Assembly: GCA_002435835.1 (NCBI GenBank)
Contig: DIVM01000065.1
Span: 1 to 18,242 of the forward strand
Length of the DNA stretch: 18,242 nucleotides
Source of the DNA: Firmicutes bacterium UBA6132
GTDB taxonomy: Bacteria; Bacillota_A; Clostridia; Tissierellales; Sedimentibacteraceae
Direction of reading: 5' to 3'
Below the pieces are notes generated by a model. The model did not search any database. It saw only the letters and a list, made by a program, of their open reading frames with translations, and was not told the DNA's origin. Shown one piece after another: positions 1 through 7,014 of the stretch. The translations under genes were made by a program, and so were the position numbers. How positions within the stretch are numbered: position 1 is the stretch's first letter; each line of letters opens with the position of its first letter.

Positions 1-84
1 TCTCCAAGCAGTCCATTATCTGACTGCTCTTGAAACCATGCCAATCTATGTTCCCAAAATTTTGAACTATATGCACTAAAATAT
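1..84 (-). pseudogene. Truncated duplicate of the methyltransferase gene
   Basis: These 84 bases match 9974-10057 in the same orientation with one mismatch (position 74). They encode roughly residues 141-168 of the intact methyltransferase at 9802-10476, the YFSxYSSKFWEHRLAWF stretch. Identity stops abruptly at base 84, where unrelated sequence begins. The left limit is cut by the window edge, so the copy may continue outside. A fragment with no start codon of its own is presumably non-functional. The near identity suggests a recent duplication or recombination. Confidence 0.85.
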
Positions 85-254
85 TCCACATTGTTCACAT
101 TTAGATTTCAAGAAATTTTTTCTACGTTCACTCCAATCTTTTTCATGCCATGATACAACATTCCTTTTTTCAAACAATTGTTCTTTAACTATTTCCAATG
201 AAATTTCATTTTCTTCAATTTTATGATATAAACATTTCAAACATCAAGATTCAT
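76..254 (-). pseudogene. Frameshifted small cysteine-motif protein remnant
   Basis: An ATG at 254 is preceded by a good Shine-Dalgarno (AGGAGA, 261-266), but the frame closes after five codons (MNLDV). If one missing base is supplied after MNLD, the frame stays open for about 58 codons. It then reads CLKCLYHK near the start and WSERRKNFLKSKCEQCG near the end, giving two CxxC pairs that could bind zinc. The restored frame ends at a TAG made by the junction with the methyltransferase fragment. I read this as a zinc-ribbon-like gene inactivated by a one-base deletion and truncated by the rearrangement. The C-terminal pattern is loosely like the start of an HNH nuclease domain, but the family is not established. 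Confidence 0.5.
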
Positions 255-399
255 AGCCAATCTCCTTTTAAAAAAATAATAGTGATTTAGATATATAATA
301 TTATAATTAGTATAAAGCAATTGGTATAATTTCTCAATAATATTTTTCTTGTCTATTATTAAAGAAATTATTTCTTTAATAGCCGCCTCATTTTAGAAA
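255..399. other. Non-coding A+T-rich stretch with a perfect palindrome
   Basis: No credible coding frame is present. Positions 358-380 form an inverted repeat, ATTAAAGAAA - TTA - TTTCTTTAAT, with 10-bp perfect arms. It could be a binding site or a weak hairpin, and it lies in front of no recognisable gene on the plus strand. The ribosome binding site of the cysteine-motif remnant occupies 261-266. Confidence 0.4.
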
Positions 400-433
400 A
401 CAAAAATATGCCCACCACTTTCATGTGATGGGC
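400..433 (-). terminator. Rho-independent terminator of the three-gene cassette
   Basis: On the minus strand GCCCATCAC - ATGAAA - GTGGTGGGC (433 to 410) forms a 9-bp stem including one G-U pair. It is followed by ATATTTTTGTTTTC. It lies about 50 bases past the stop codon of the gene at 483-1487, so it fits as the end of that operon. Read on the plus strand the stem has one mismatch. Confidence 0.8.
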
Positions 434-482
434 TTGTTACGTATTATTTTTTTACTGTATAGTATTTTTGATATAACTTCAA

Positions 483-1487
483 TTAATTCATCCCTGCCAT
501 CGCAAGTATAGTTTTATCAACTAATACCTTTTGAACATCCTTAGTTAAAACACCGTCTTTTGTTAACAGAGGAACATCAATTATAGTTTTAACAACTTGT
601 GCAGTCTTCATTGCAGATGCAACTATATTTTTCTCTGCTTTTGAATATTTGTTCCAATTTACTTCTGAATCTACAACTTGCTTCAGTCCAAAATTAGCTC
701 TGTCTAACATTTCTGCTAACTTCTTTATCAGGTTGTTAAGCTGATTTGCATTATTTGCAATAATTTTTAGCTCTGAATCCGCCGTTTCGATTTCAGCAAC
801 AATTCTCTTCGCTTCTGATAAATTGCTATAAGCATTATTCAATTTTTCTTTAGCTTTCGCGCCAAATATTCCTCCTGCAACAAGCAGCGCTGGTCCTGCA
901 ATAATTCCTCCCAATACCATAGTGCCTAAAGCCATTCCGCCGCCACCTGCTGCTATAGCTCCACCTCCAAGCCATGCAAGTGTAGCATTTGTTGCGGCAA
1001 CACCTGATAATCCACCGATGGCCGCACCTGTACTTGCAGTACCTAATGCCATAACACCGCCATATGTACCCCAGCCAAGTAAAACTCCAGCTCCAACTCC
1101 AGCTATGCCTCCACCTAATACATCAATTGCACCCGAGGCTGTTTTTTTCATGTTTTTTATGCTTTCAGGTGTAATATTTAACTTTTTAAGTTCATCAAGT
1201 CCCATACTATCTTCTAATTCAATAACTTTAATTTTAGAAAAGCTATCAACAAAATCGTTAATCTGTTTCGCACAAACTTTTAATTTCGTTTCTCCTAAAT
1301 TCTGAATAGATAAATTAGTTGATCTTTTTGTATCTTCTACACTTCTTTGAGCTCTTTTCAAAATACTTTCTGCTCTTTCTTGAACATCACTTGCTTCCTT
1401 TGTGTCTATTGCTCCTTTTACTCCCTTTACAGCTCCCGTAACTCCTGTCACTGCAGCTGCTATCCCAAATAAAATTGGTATTGCCAT
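483..1487 (-). CDS. Glycine-rich hydrophobic (probable membrane) protein, last gene of cassette
   Basis: The product has 334 residues. I chose the ATG at 1487 because TAAGGAGGAC sits about 8 bases upstream; the frame is open further upstream (to 1544) but without a ribosome binding site. The order is: a short hydrophobic N-terminus (MAIPILFGIAAAVTGV); a charged, coiled-coil-prone region (about 28-118); a long glycine/alanine-rich hydrophobic core (about 119-210) with NATLAWLGGG and AAGGGGMALG; then a helical charged C-terminal region (about 211-334). The glycine-zipper core suggests membrane insertion or pore-like packing, but no catalytic motif is visible. From memory, proteins with this WLGGG/GGGGMALG core are widespread hypothetical proteins in bacteria; I know no assigned function. 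It follows the 539-residue gene by 70 bases in the same operon. Reality of the gene is very likely; function unknown. Confidence 0.85.
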   Translation of the reverse strand: MAIPILFGIAAAVTGVTGAVKGVKGAIDTKEASDVQERAESILKRAQRSVEDTKRSTNLSIQNLGETKLKVCAKQINDFVDSFSKIKVIELEDSMGLDELKKLNITPESIKNMKKTASGAIDVLGGGIAGVGAGVLLGWGTYGGVMALGTASTGAAIGGLSGVAATNATLAWLGGGAIAAGGGGMALGTMVLGGIIAGPALLVAGGIFGAKAKEKLNNAYSNLSEAKRIVAEIETADSELKIIANNANQLNNLIKKLAEMLDRANFGLKQVVDSEVNWNKYSKAEKNIVASAMKTAQVVKTIIDVPLLTKDGVLTKDVQKVLVDKTILAMAGMN

Positions 1488-1557
1488 TTTTTTGTCCTCC
1501 TTATAATTTAAGCTTTTTACTGTCATTAATTTACATATAAACAATTAATCTTAATAC

Positions 1558-3177
1558 TTATAATCTAAACACTGTGCTGTCATCTGACATAAACGCGTCA
1601 ATTTCTTCGAAACTGTTGAACCTTAGTTTTACGCCAAACTCATTTCCTACTTTATTCATACCTAAAATAAAACCATCTATGTCATTTAATAAAATGCTGT
1701 CTTCAATTCCCTTAAATATTGAATAAAAAACTTCTTCCCTCTTGTTGTATTCAGATTTTGCAAATTCTATTAAAGACTTGCGATAATTTTCTGTTTCTTT
1801 AATTGCTTGATTTGAAATTTCTTCAATTACAGCTCTTCTTTCCGCAGATATTTTAGCACCTTTTAATGCTTCTAAAGAACCTTTATAAAGCATACTGCTT
1901 GAACTGTATCCTATCATGCTTCCAATGAAGGTCCCAACAGTAGCACCAATTGCAGTTCCAACAACCGGGATTACAGTTCCAATTGTTCCTCCAACAGTCG
2001 CACCAACTGCTGATGCAAATCCTGCCGCTACCATCCCTGTACCTTTTTCGCCTAACTCCTCAAGCAGTTCAACTTCATCTATTTCACCAATCGAATACTT
2101 TTTCATACTTTTAGTTATTTCAACTGCACTTGTTGCAATCATTACTGGAACATTTGTATTTCCTGCTCGCCTGACTATTTCCTTGCTTGATGAATGCATC
2201 ATTGCTTTTATGGCAGTTCCGCCTGCCCCGATGCCATAAGCAACTGCACCGGATTTTACAGTTGTTTTAGCCACATCCAAAATTGCTTCATCAATGGGCT
2301 TATCCTCTGCAACAACTGCATATATATTTTGCGCAGCTGATATGGAACCGCTTATAATCAAGGCCCCTTTTGCAGCTTCAATGCCTGCATTGTGGCTGTC
2401 TTTAACAACTTCTTTTGCAACGAATTTATTCGGATTTGTTCTTGCTTGAATGGCTTCACTATCACCGACATTTGATTCACGTATTCGTTCTTTAGACTTT
2501 TCATACCCATCAGCCTGTTTATCTAACTTGTCAGCAATGTCAGATTTCCCTGATTCCCTTGCCTTTTTAGCTTGTTCATGTAATTTTTTTACTTGTTTAT
2601 CAGCATATTTCAATGCATCTTTGTAATCCCCTTTTGGAATGTCAACAACACCATCATATCTATCCCAATCCTCTTGTTTTGCAAGTTTATCCATTACTTT
2701 AAATGTTCTGTCCCCATCTTTATCTACACCTGTTTGTAGAAATTTCATCTGAGAACCAGAACCTTCTATAGGATTTCCGTTTGCGTCAACCTTAACGTGA
2801 TCGTACTGAGTATTATTAGTTTGGCCAATTCCGTCAGTAGTTCTAGTTCTATTTGGATCACCATTCAGAACTGCATCTTTGTTATCTCTCGCTTCCTTAA
2901 TCAATTCTGCTGAAAATCCAGATTGTTGCTTTATGTTCTGTTCTTTATATTCCTTACTTGTACCATATTTTCTAATGCCCTGCAGACTTCGTCCTTGATG
3001 TCCTAAATCGTTCCCTGCTGAATCATAACGTGTACCTTTTAAAGCCTGTATCATTTGACTTGCCGCTTCGCCATGTTGTTGAACTAACTCACCTTGAGTC
3101 ATTCCTATAATTGTAGAGTTTATAACATTCTCATTACTCTTAGCACTTTTTTCTACTTCATCTGCATTTTTCGCCAT
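1558..3177 (-). CDS. Conserved hypothetical two-part protein: soluble N-terminal domain plus glycine-zipper hydrophobic segments
   Basis: The product has 539 residues. The ATG at 3177 has AAGGATG about 10 bases upstream and overlaps the end of the YkgJ-type gene by 25 bp, so translation is probably coupled. Residues about 28-260 are polar, with patterns that look conserved in type (QQSGFSAE at 84-91, YDHVKVD at 125-131, SQMKF at 142-146, WDRYDGVVDIP at 171-181) followed by a lysine-rich coiled-coil-like stretch (about 184-236). Residues about 263-325 and 380-428 are hydrophobic and rich in Gly/Ala/Ser (GATVGGTIGTVIPVVGTAIGA), consistent with membrane insertion. The C-terminal 100 residues are helical and charged. 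There is no nucleotide-binding motif. I recall similar proteins beside glycine-rich partners in many bacteria but know no established function. The N-terminal His/Asp/Trp pattern could be enzymatic; that is a guess. Confidence 0.85.
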   Translation of the reverse strand: MAKNADEVEKSAKSNENVINSTIIGMTQGELVQQHGEAASQMIQALKGTRYDSAGNDLGHQGRSLQGIRKYGTSKEYKEQNIKQQSGFSAELIKEARDNKDAVLNGDPNRTRTTDGIGQTNNTQYDHVKVDANGNPIEGSGSQMKFLQTGVDKDGDRTFKVMDKLAKQEDWDRYDGVVDIPKGDYKDALKYADKQVKKLHEQAKKARESGKSDIADKLDKQADGYEKSKERIRESNVGDSEAIQARTNPNKFVAKEVVKDSHNAGIEAAKGALIISGSISAAQNIYAVVAEDKPIDEAILDVAKTTVKSGAVAYGIGAGGTAIKAMMHSSSKEIVRRAGNTNVPVMIATSAVEITKSMKKYSIGEIDEVELLEELGEKGTGMVAAGFASAVGATVGGTIGTVIPVVGTAIGATVGTFIGSMIGYSSSSMLYKGSLEALKGAKISAERRAVIEEISNQAIKETENYRKSLIEFAKSEYNKREEVFYSIFKGIEDSILLNDIDGFILGMNKVGNEFGVKLRFNSFEEIDAFMSDDSTVFRL

Positions 3178-3425
3178 AGAATTTCACATCCTTCATAATT
3201 CATTTTTATGTATTCTTTCTCTGAGTACAATTCAGAAAAATATAATTCATAACTTTTTGCTACATTACAAATATTTGGCCTATTATTATAAATTTCACAT
3301 AAATTTGTTTTTAAATTTAGATATTTACATATGCCATCACCATTATGAAAATCTTTAAGTTGTTCTACTAAATGAATACTTCGGCAACACAAACCACATT
3401 CTTTACATATAAATTTACTTTTCAT
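3153..3425 (-). CDS. YkgJ-type cysteine cluster protein
   Basis: The product has 90 residues. The metal-site pattern is CKECGLCC (Cys7, 10, 13, 14), then GIC (Cys33), CEIYNNRPNIC (Cys43, 53) and a last Cys80. This matches the YkgJ/UPF0153 family (CxxCxxCC ... CxIYxxRPxxC), thought to bind zinc or an iron-sulfur centre; the biochemical role is not defined for most members. The ATG at 3425 is the first possible start because a stop codon precedes it directly. An AAGGAG lies about 15 bases upstream, which is rather far. Its stop lies 25 bp inside the next gene, marking a real operon. It is short for the family. Its position as first gene, before two membrane-type proteins, suggests a metal-binding accessory role in a shared system, which is inference. 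Confidence 0.85.
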   Translation of the reverse strand: MKSKFICKECGLCCRSIHLVEQLKDFHNGDGICKYLNLKTNLCEIYNNRPNICNVAKSYELYFSELYSEKEYIKMNYEGCEILWRKMQMK

Positions 3426-3547
3426 TTATTCACAAACTTTCTCCTTGTAGCAATTTTAAGTATATTATTTATACACCAAGTGCAAAATTTAAAATAATTT
3501 TAATCCTTTTAAGGTTTCACATTCACGACCACATATTTTTCACATTA
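3426..3547. other. Gap between WYL-A and the three-gene cassette
   Basis: This is 122 bases of A+T-rich DNA. I see no strong hairpin terminator, so read-through from WYL-A into the cassette is possible. On the minus strand GTATAAATAATATAC near 3460-3475 holds -10-like hexamers, but no good -35 at standard spacing. The cassette may use a weak, activator-dependent or read-through promoter. Confidence 0.3.
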
Positions 3548-4537
3548 TTAACCATACCTCTCCCCCATCTTCCTAACCTCTTCCTTCATCTCATCAACAA
3601 GCTTAGGAGGTGAAATGACCTTTACCCAGCTTCCTTGCGACAACAAATACATCTTAATGCCATCACCAAAAACTTCAGCTTCAATTAAATATGTTTTTCC
3701 ATAAGTTTCTATTATTTTTGCAGTTGGCAGCCTGTCAAGAATAGCTTGTACAGAAGATCCTGAAAATTCAAACCTAACCTTTTGACACTTTCCCGAAAAC
3801 ATAAATTGTACTTTATTTTTAATTTCACCTTCATCTATCTTATAACTATATTCAATTTCGAATTTCTTCTTATGCTTAATTATATTTACAATTCTATCTA
3901 CTCTGTAATAAATTGGCTGAAAAGAATCATCTTCAACATAAAAAGCAATCAGATAAAAGTAGTATTCACTAAACAATATAGCAATTGGCTTTATGCGCCT
4001 TGCTACACTTTTTCTATCCATTTTATAATATTCTATAGTAATTTCATTTTTCTGATCAATAGCATTAACTATCTGCCATAAGTTATCAATCACACTTTTA
4101 GAGTCATGTTTTACTTCCTTATATTGATATAGCTCTTTTCTGACAATATCATCAAGCATTTTTCTATCGAAAGTTGAAGTCAACTTTTTTAGTTTCGATG
4201 TAATCTCTAAAACATCCATTCTACTTAAAGATCTGCTTCCTAAAATAATTTTAGTAATTGCAAACAGTTCTTTGTTCGATAAGAAAAAATCAAGCTGTAA
4301 TACCTGTGAATTATCTTTGTAAGGAGATTTATCGAATTCAGCATTGCCTACCAAATCACGTTGATCCGCTAAAAAGTTTTTTATATTTTTTAAATCACGT
4401 GATATAGTTCTATTTGACACACCATAATTTAATGCTAATTCTTTAACTGATATACTATCTCCTTTGACTGCTTTAAAAAATATCTCAAGTAGCCTTTCTT
4501 TTGCATTACTATTTTCCAAGTTTTTCACCTTCAGCAA
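3548..4537 (-). CDS. WYL-domain transcriptional regulator, copy A
   Basis: The product has up to 329 residues. An N-terminal winged HTH (about 12-60, recognition region GVSNRTISRDLK) is followed by a helical linker and a WYL domain (about 155-235: ITIEYYKMDRK, EYYFYLIAFY, YYRVDRI). A C-terminal extension (about 245-329) ends GSWVKVISPPKLVDEM. WYL proteins of this layout include the BrxR and CapW regulators of phage-defence loci, which sense a ligand and usually repress; whether this one does is inference. The outermost start is TTG (4537) with no ribosome binding site. A TTG at 4519 has GAAGGTG 6 bases upstream and may be the true start. About 36 of 329 residues differ from copy B at 14123-15112; the HTH is essentially identical. 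A palindromic box overlaps its -35 region, which suggests autoregulation. The three-gene cassette follows it in the same direction. Confidence 0.9.
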   Translation of the reverse strand: MLKVKNLENSNAKERLLEIFFKAVKGDSISVKELALNYGVSNRTISRDLKNIKNFLADQRDLVGNAEFDKSPYKDNSQVLQLDFFLSNKELFAITKIILGSRSLSRMDVLEITSKLKKLTSTFDRKMLDDIVRKELYQYKEVKHDSKSVIDNLWQIVNAIDQKNEITIEYYKMDRKSVARRIKPIAILFSEYYFYLIAFYVEDDSFQPIYYRVDRIVNIIKHKKKFEIEYSYKIDEGEIKNKVQFMFSGKCQKVRFEFSGSSVQAILDRLPTAKIIETYGKTYLIEAEVFGDGIKMYLLSQGSWVKVISPPKLVDEMKEEVRKMGERYG

Positions 4538-4638
4538 TATGTAATTTTTTATAAATTAATTATATCAATCAAATAAGACATATGTATGTCCTACCAAAAA
4601 TCTCTTTATATTATCGGCATAATTTAAAATATGTTTAG
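3566..4638. repeat. Long direct repeat, copy A (WYL gene and its promoter)
   Basis: This segment matches 14141-15215 in the same orientation. Homology begins just inside the 3' end of the WYL gene (only the last few codons differ) and ends at AATTTAAAATATGTTTAG upstream of the promoter. The two copies lie about 10.6 kb apart. Both encoded proteins are intact, and the differences are spread evenly, so the duplication is not very recent. Confidence 0.9.
4559..4590 (-). promoter_or_regulatory. WYL-A promoter with palindromic operator-like box
   Basis: On the minus strand a perfect -10 TATAAT occupies 4564-4559. The palindrome GACATA-TG-TATGTC (4577-4590) starts 12 bases upstream and so covers the place where a -35 element should be; no TTGACA-like hexamer is present. 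The same box with the same 12-bp spacing recurs before WYL-B and before the diguanylate cyclase. This placement fits an operator bound by the WYL proteins themselves. The sequence is seen; the binding is inferred. Confidence 0.65.
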
Positions 4639-4681
4639 GTGTATCTATTAAAGTATAAATACTACTAATACTAAAAAAATT

Positions 4682-4768
4682 CCACATGACACATATATGC
4701 CCTATTAAAATTTTATTCCATAAATAAATAAGCCGACCTTAATAGTAAAAAACTACCAAGGTCGGCTA
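4682..4768 (-). repeat. Conserved element E1, copy A: degenerate palindromic box plus long hairpin
   Basis: This matches 16111-16202. It contains a degenerate box, GACACATATATGCC (4688-4701), and a hairpin with arms AGCCGACCTT (4731-4740) and AAGGTCGGCT (4758-4767). Read on the minus strand the stem extends to about 15 bp through G-U pairs around a short T-rich loop, and it is followed by TTATTTATTTATGG, a weak terminator tail. The hairpin is kept in both copies, including its inner arm, so it is probably an RNA structure (terminator or similar). The hexamer 12 bases below the box (4670-4675) is a poor -10, and no gene starts there. Confidence 0.75.
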
Positions 4769-5053
4769 CTTTAGGACCTTTTTTACTTGGTCTTCACCGG
4801 ATTCTAAATTTAGTAACTAAATAAAAATGTTATTTAGCTTTAATTATACCATAAATAATATCTTATCCGGAACAAATGTCATTAAAATCTTAATAATAAG
4901 CAGTTCCACTTATATGTTTTTCTTATTAAAAATTTTCATCATTTTTTGTTCATAGTTTGCCACAAGTTTGACACATATCTTTTTACAATATTTACAAAAT
5001 TTTATGAACCAACATGGATTAAAACTCATGTTTTATACTTTCTCAAAACAAAA
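4769..5053. other. 285-base non-coding gap between hairpins E1 and E2, module A
   Basis: No coding frame is credible. On the minus strand GACC (4793-4790) and GGTC (4779-4776) could pair as a small hairpin directly before E1. I compared the E1-flanking sequence with c-di-GMP aptamer consensus from memory and found no match. The corresponding gap in module B is only about 34 bases, so this is either an insertion here or a deletion there. Confidence 0.35.
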
Positions 5054-5123
5054 TTAAAACAGGGACAAATCTTTTGCAAAAGATTTATCCCTCAAATAAC
5101 TTACCCCTGAAAATTTATTATAA
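5054..5123 (-). terminator. Conserved hairpin E2, copy A: terminator of the kinase/response-regulator operon
   Basis: The inverted repeat at 5062-5091 has 14-base arms (GGGACAAATCTTTT and AAAAGATTTATCCC, one G-U) with almost no loop. On the minus strand it is followed by CTGTTTTAATTTTGTTTTG, a usable terminator tail. It sits about 40 bases past the stop codon of the gene at 5133-7010. The element, with its flank up to 5123, recurs at 16237-16305 after a completely unrelated gene. Confidence 0.8.
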
Positions 5124-5132
5124 CGAAAATAG

Positions 5133-7010
5133 TCAGAACTCTAAAATATTCTTACTGAAAATATCAGTGATTATGGGATCAAATTGTTTACCGGAATTTC
5201 GGATAATTTCTTTGACAGCTTCCTCCTTACTCAATGCCTTTCGATATGGTCTTTCAGTTATCATCGCATCATATGAATCAGCAACTGAAATAATTCTTGC
5301 TGCTAGAGTAATCGATTCACCGCAAAGTCCTTTAGGATACCCTTTTCCATCCCATCTTTCATGATGCCCTAGAACGGCTTCCGCCAATTCAGCCATTTCA
5401 ATTGTATTGTTTAAAATCCGATAACCTATTTCCGGATGACGTTTGATTTCAATCCATTCAAGATCTGTTAAATCTCCGGGTTTATCTAGTACTCCATCTA
5501 ATAATACAATTTTGCCAATATCATGTAATAGCCCTGCTGTCTTTAAATTGCTTATTTCTCTGTCAGATAGATGCATACTTTTCCCAATCTGTACGCATAT
5601 TTTGCTAACTCTCTTTGAGTGAGCTTCCTCTCTAGAACTTTTTTCATATAAGGTGGTGACTATGGTTTGAATAGTAGCATTCCGAATACTTGGGCTTTCC
5701 AATAATTTTTTCTTATACATAAAATCTTCCGCCCTTTTTAATACCTGATAAATGTCCTCACTTTCTTCATTCTTTGTATCCCAACCAAAAGATATCGATA
5801 ACATACCAATTTCTGTTTTTTGCTTATCCACTTTTTCCAGAATCCTTTCGACTATTAATTCTGTAGCTTCTGAATCAGTATTCGGTAATATCACAACAAA
5901 TTCATCACCACCATATCTGCAAATGATGTCATCTTGCCGAAAACACTGCTTTATAATCTTTGTGGACATTTTTAGCAGATTATCTCCTACGGAATGTCCA
6001 AAAGCATCGTTTGTCAGTTTCAATCCATTTAGATCCCCCATGACAAGTGTTAAGGGAAGTCTTCGTTTAGTATTCAACCTCATAAGTTCTGCTTCAAAAT
6101 ATCGACGATTATACAAACCGGTTAGTTGATCATGAAAGCTCAAAAACTCAATCTCGTTTTGCCTTATTTTTTCATCTGTAACATCACGAAAAACTAACAC
6201 TACTCCTATTGTTTTTCCATCGATGTTTCTGATCGGTGCAGCGCTGTCTGCTATAGGTCTGGCAATGCCATTTTTAGATATTAAAACCGTATGATTTGCC
6301 AATCCTACAACTTTGTCAGAATCAATCACTTTCTGTATAGGATTCTCACTTTTTTCCTTGGTAAACTCATTTATAATATGAAAAACCTCATCAAATGAAA
6401 CACCTAAAGCACTTTCAGCATACCATTCGGTAAGATTCTTCGCAGTCTCATTAATCATTGTTATCCTGCCTGTATGATCGGTACAGATAACACCATCACC
6501 TATTGACATTAGAGTAGTCTTTAACAGTTCCCTTTCATTATATAAATTATACTCCGTTTGTTTATGCTTTTGTATTTCTTTGATCAAGCTTTCATTGCTC
6601 CGTTCCAGTTCCTCCCTTAAAAAAAGCATTTCAAGCTGGTTATAGACTCTTGCTAAAACTTCTTCAGGCTGATATGGTTTAGTAATAAAATCGGCCCCAC
6701 CTAACTCAAAACCCCTGATTTTCTCTTTAACATCTTCCAAAGCGGTTATAAAAATCACCGGTATTTTTTTTGTATCAGCATCAGCTTTTAGCCTTCGGCA
6801 AACTTCAAATCCATCTATTCCTGGCATACGGACATCCAGCAATATAATATCTGGTCTTTTAATTTTTATAGAAGAAAGTGCTATCTCCCCCGTATTAGCC
6901 GGCCTTACCCTATATCCTTTTTCCTCTAACATTCCCACAAGCAGCTGGAGACTTTCCAATGTATCATCAACTACCATGATTTCCGCATTTTTAGTTTTTT
7001 GAAAATTCAT
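5133..7010 (-). CDS. Response regulator with PAS, GGDEF and HD-GYP domains (c-di-GMP turnover)
   Basis: The product has 625 residues. The domains are: receiver (about 9-125, acidic pair Asp15/16, phospho-acceptor Asp59, Lys111); a coiled coil (about 128-165); PAS (about 163-280); GGDEF (about 290-435) with intact GGDEF at 367-371 and an RxxD inhibitory site (Arg358, Asp361) five residues ahead; and HD-GYP (about 450-620) with HDIGK (His496-Asp497), HHERWDGKGYP (549-559) and VADSYDAM. GGDEF domains make cyclic di-GMP and HD-GYP domains degrade it; both sites look complete, so this is a potentially bifunctional cytoplasmic enzyme. The start at 7010 has AAGGAG 9-10 bases upstream, located inside the end of the kinase gene. 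The gap to the kinase is 4 bases, so the kinase is the natural partner. Hairpin E2 ends the operon. Which activity dominates cannot be read from sequence. Confidence 0.95.
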   Translation of the reverse strand: MNFQKTKNAEIMVVDDTLESLQLLVGMLEEKGYRVRPANTGEIALSSIKIKRPDIILLDVRMPGIDGFEVCRRLKADADTKKIPVIFITALEDVKEKIRGFELGGADFITKPYQPEEVLARVYNQLEMLFLREELERSNESLIKEIQKHKQTEYNLYNERELLKTTLMSIGDGVICTDHTGRITMINETAKNLTEWYAESALGVSFDEVFHIINEFTKEKSENPIQKVIDSDKVVGLANHTVLISKNGIARPIADSAAPIRNIDGKTIGVVLVFRDVTDEKIRQNEIEFLSFHDQLTGLYNRRYFEAELMRLNTKRRLPLTLVMGDLNGLKLTNDAFGHSVGDNLLKMSTKIIKQCFRQDDIICRYGGDEFVVILPNTDSEATELIVERILEKVDKQKTEIGMLSISFGWDTKNEESEDIYQVLKRAEDFMYKKKLLESPSIRNATIQTIVTTLYEKSSREEAHSKRVSKICVQIGKSMHLSDREISNLKTAGLLHDIGKIVLLDGVLDKPGDLTDLEWIEIKRHPEIGYRILNNTIEMAELAEAVLGHHERWDGKGYPKGLCGESITLAARIISVADSYDAMITERPYRKALSKEEAVKEIIRNSGKQFDPIITDIFSKNILEF

Positions 7011-7014
7011 ATTT

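Noticed and set aside
1488..1544. Upstream start of the glycine-rich protein (MFICKLM...)
   Set aside because: The perfect AGGAGG lies just before the ATG at 1487, not before 1544.
922..2239. Proline- and valine-rich open frames on the plus strand
   Set aside because: They are mirror images of the glycine/alanine-rich segments of the minus-strand cassette genes; composition is explained by the opposite strand.
3782..4081. Plus-strand open frames inside both WYL genes (also 14447-14656)
   Set aside because: They are shadows of the WYL coding sequence, shared only because the WYL genes are duplicated.
4731..4800. Possible cyclic-di-GMP riboswitch at E1 in view of the GGDEF proteins
   Set aside because: The conserved aptamer words and tetraloop-receptor pattern are absent in both copies; only a long hairpin is conserved.
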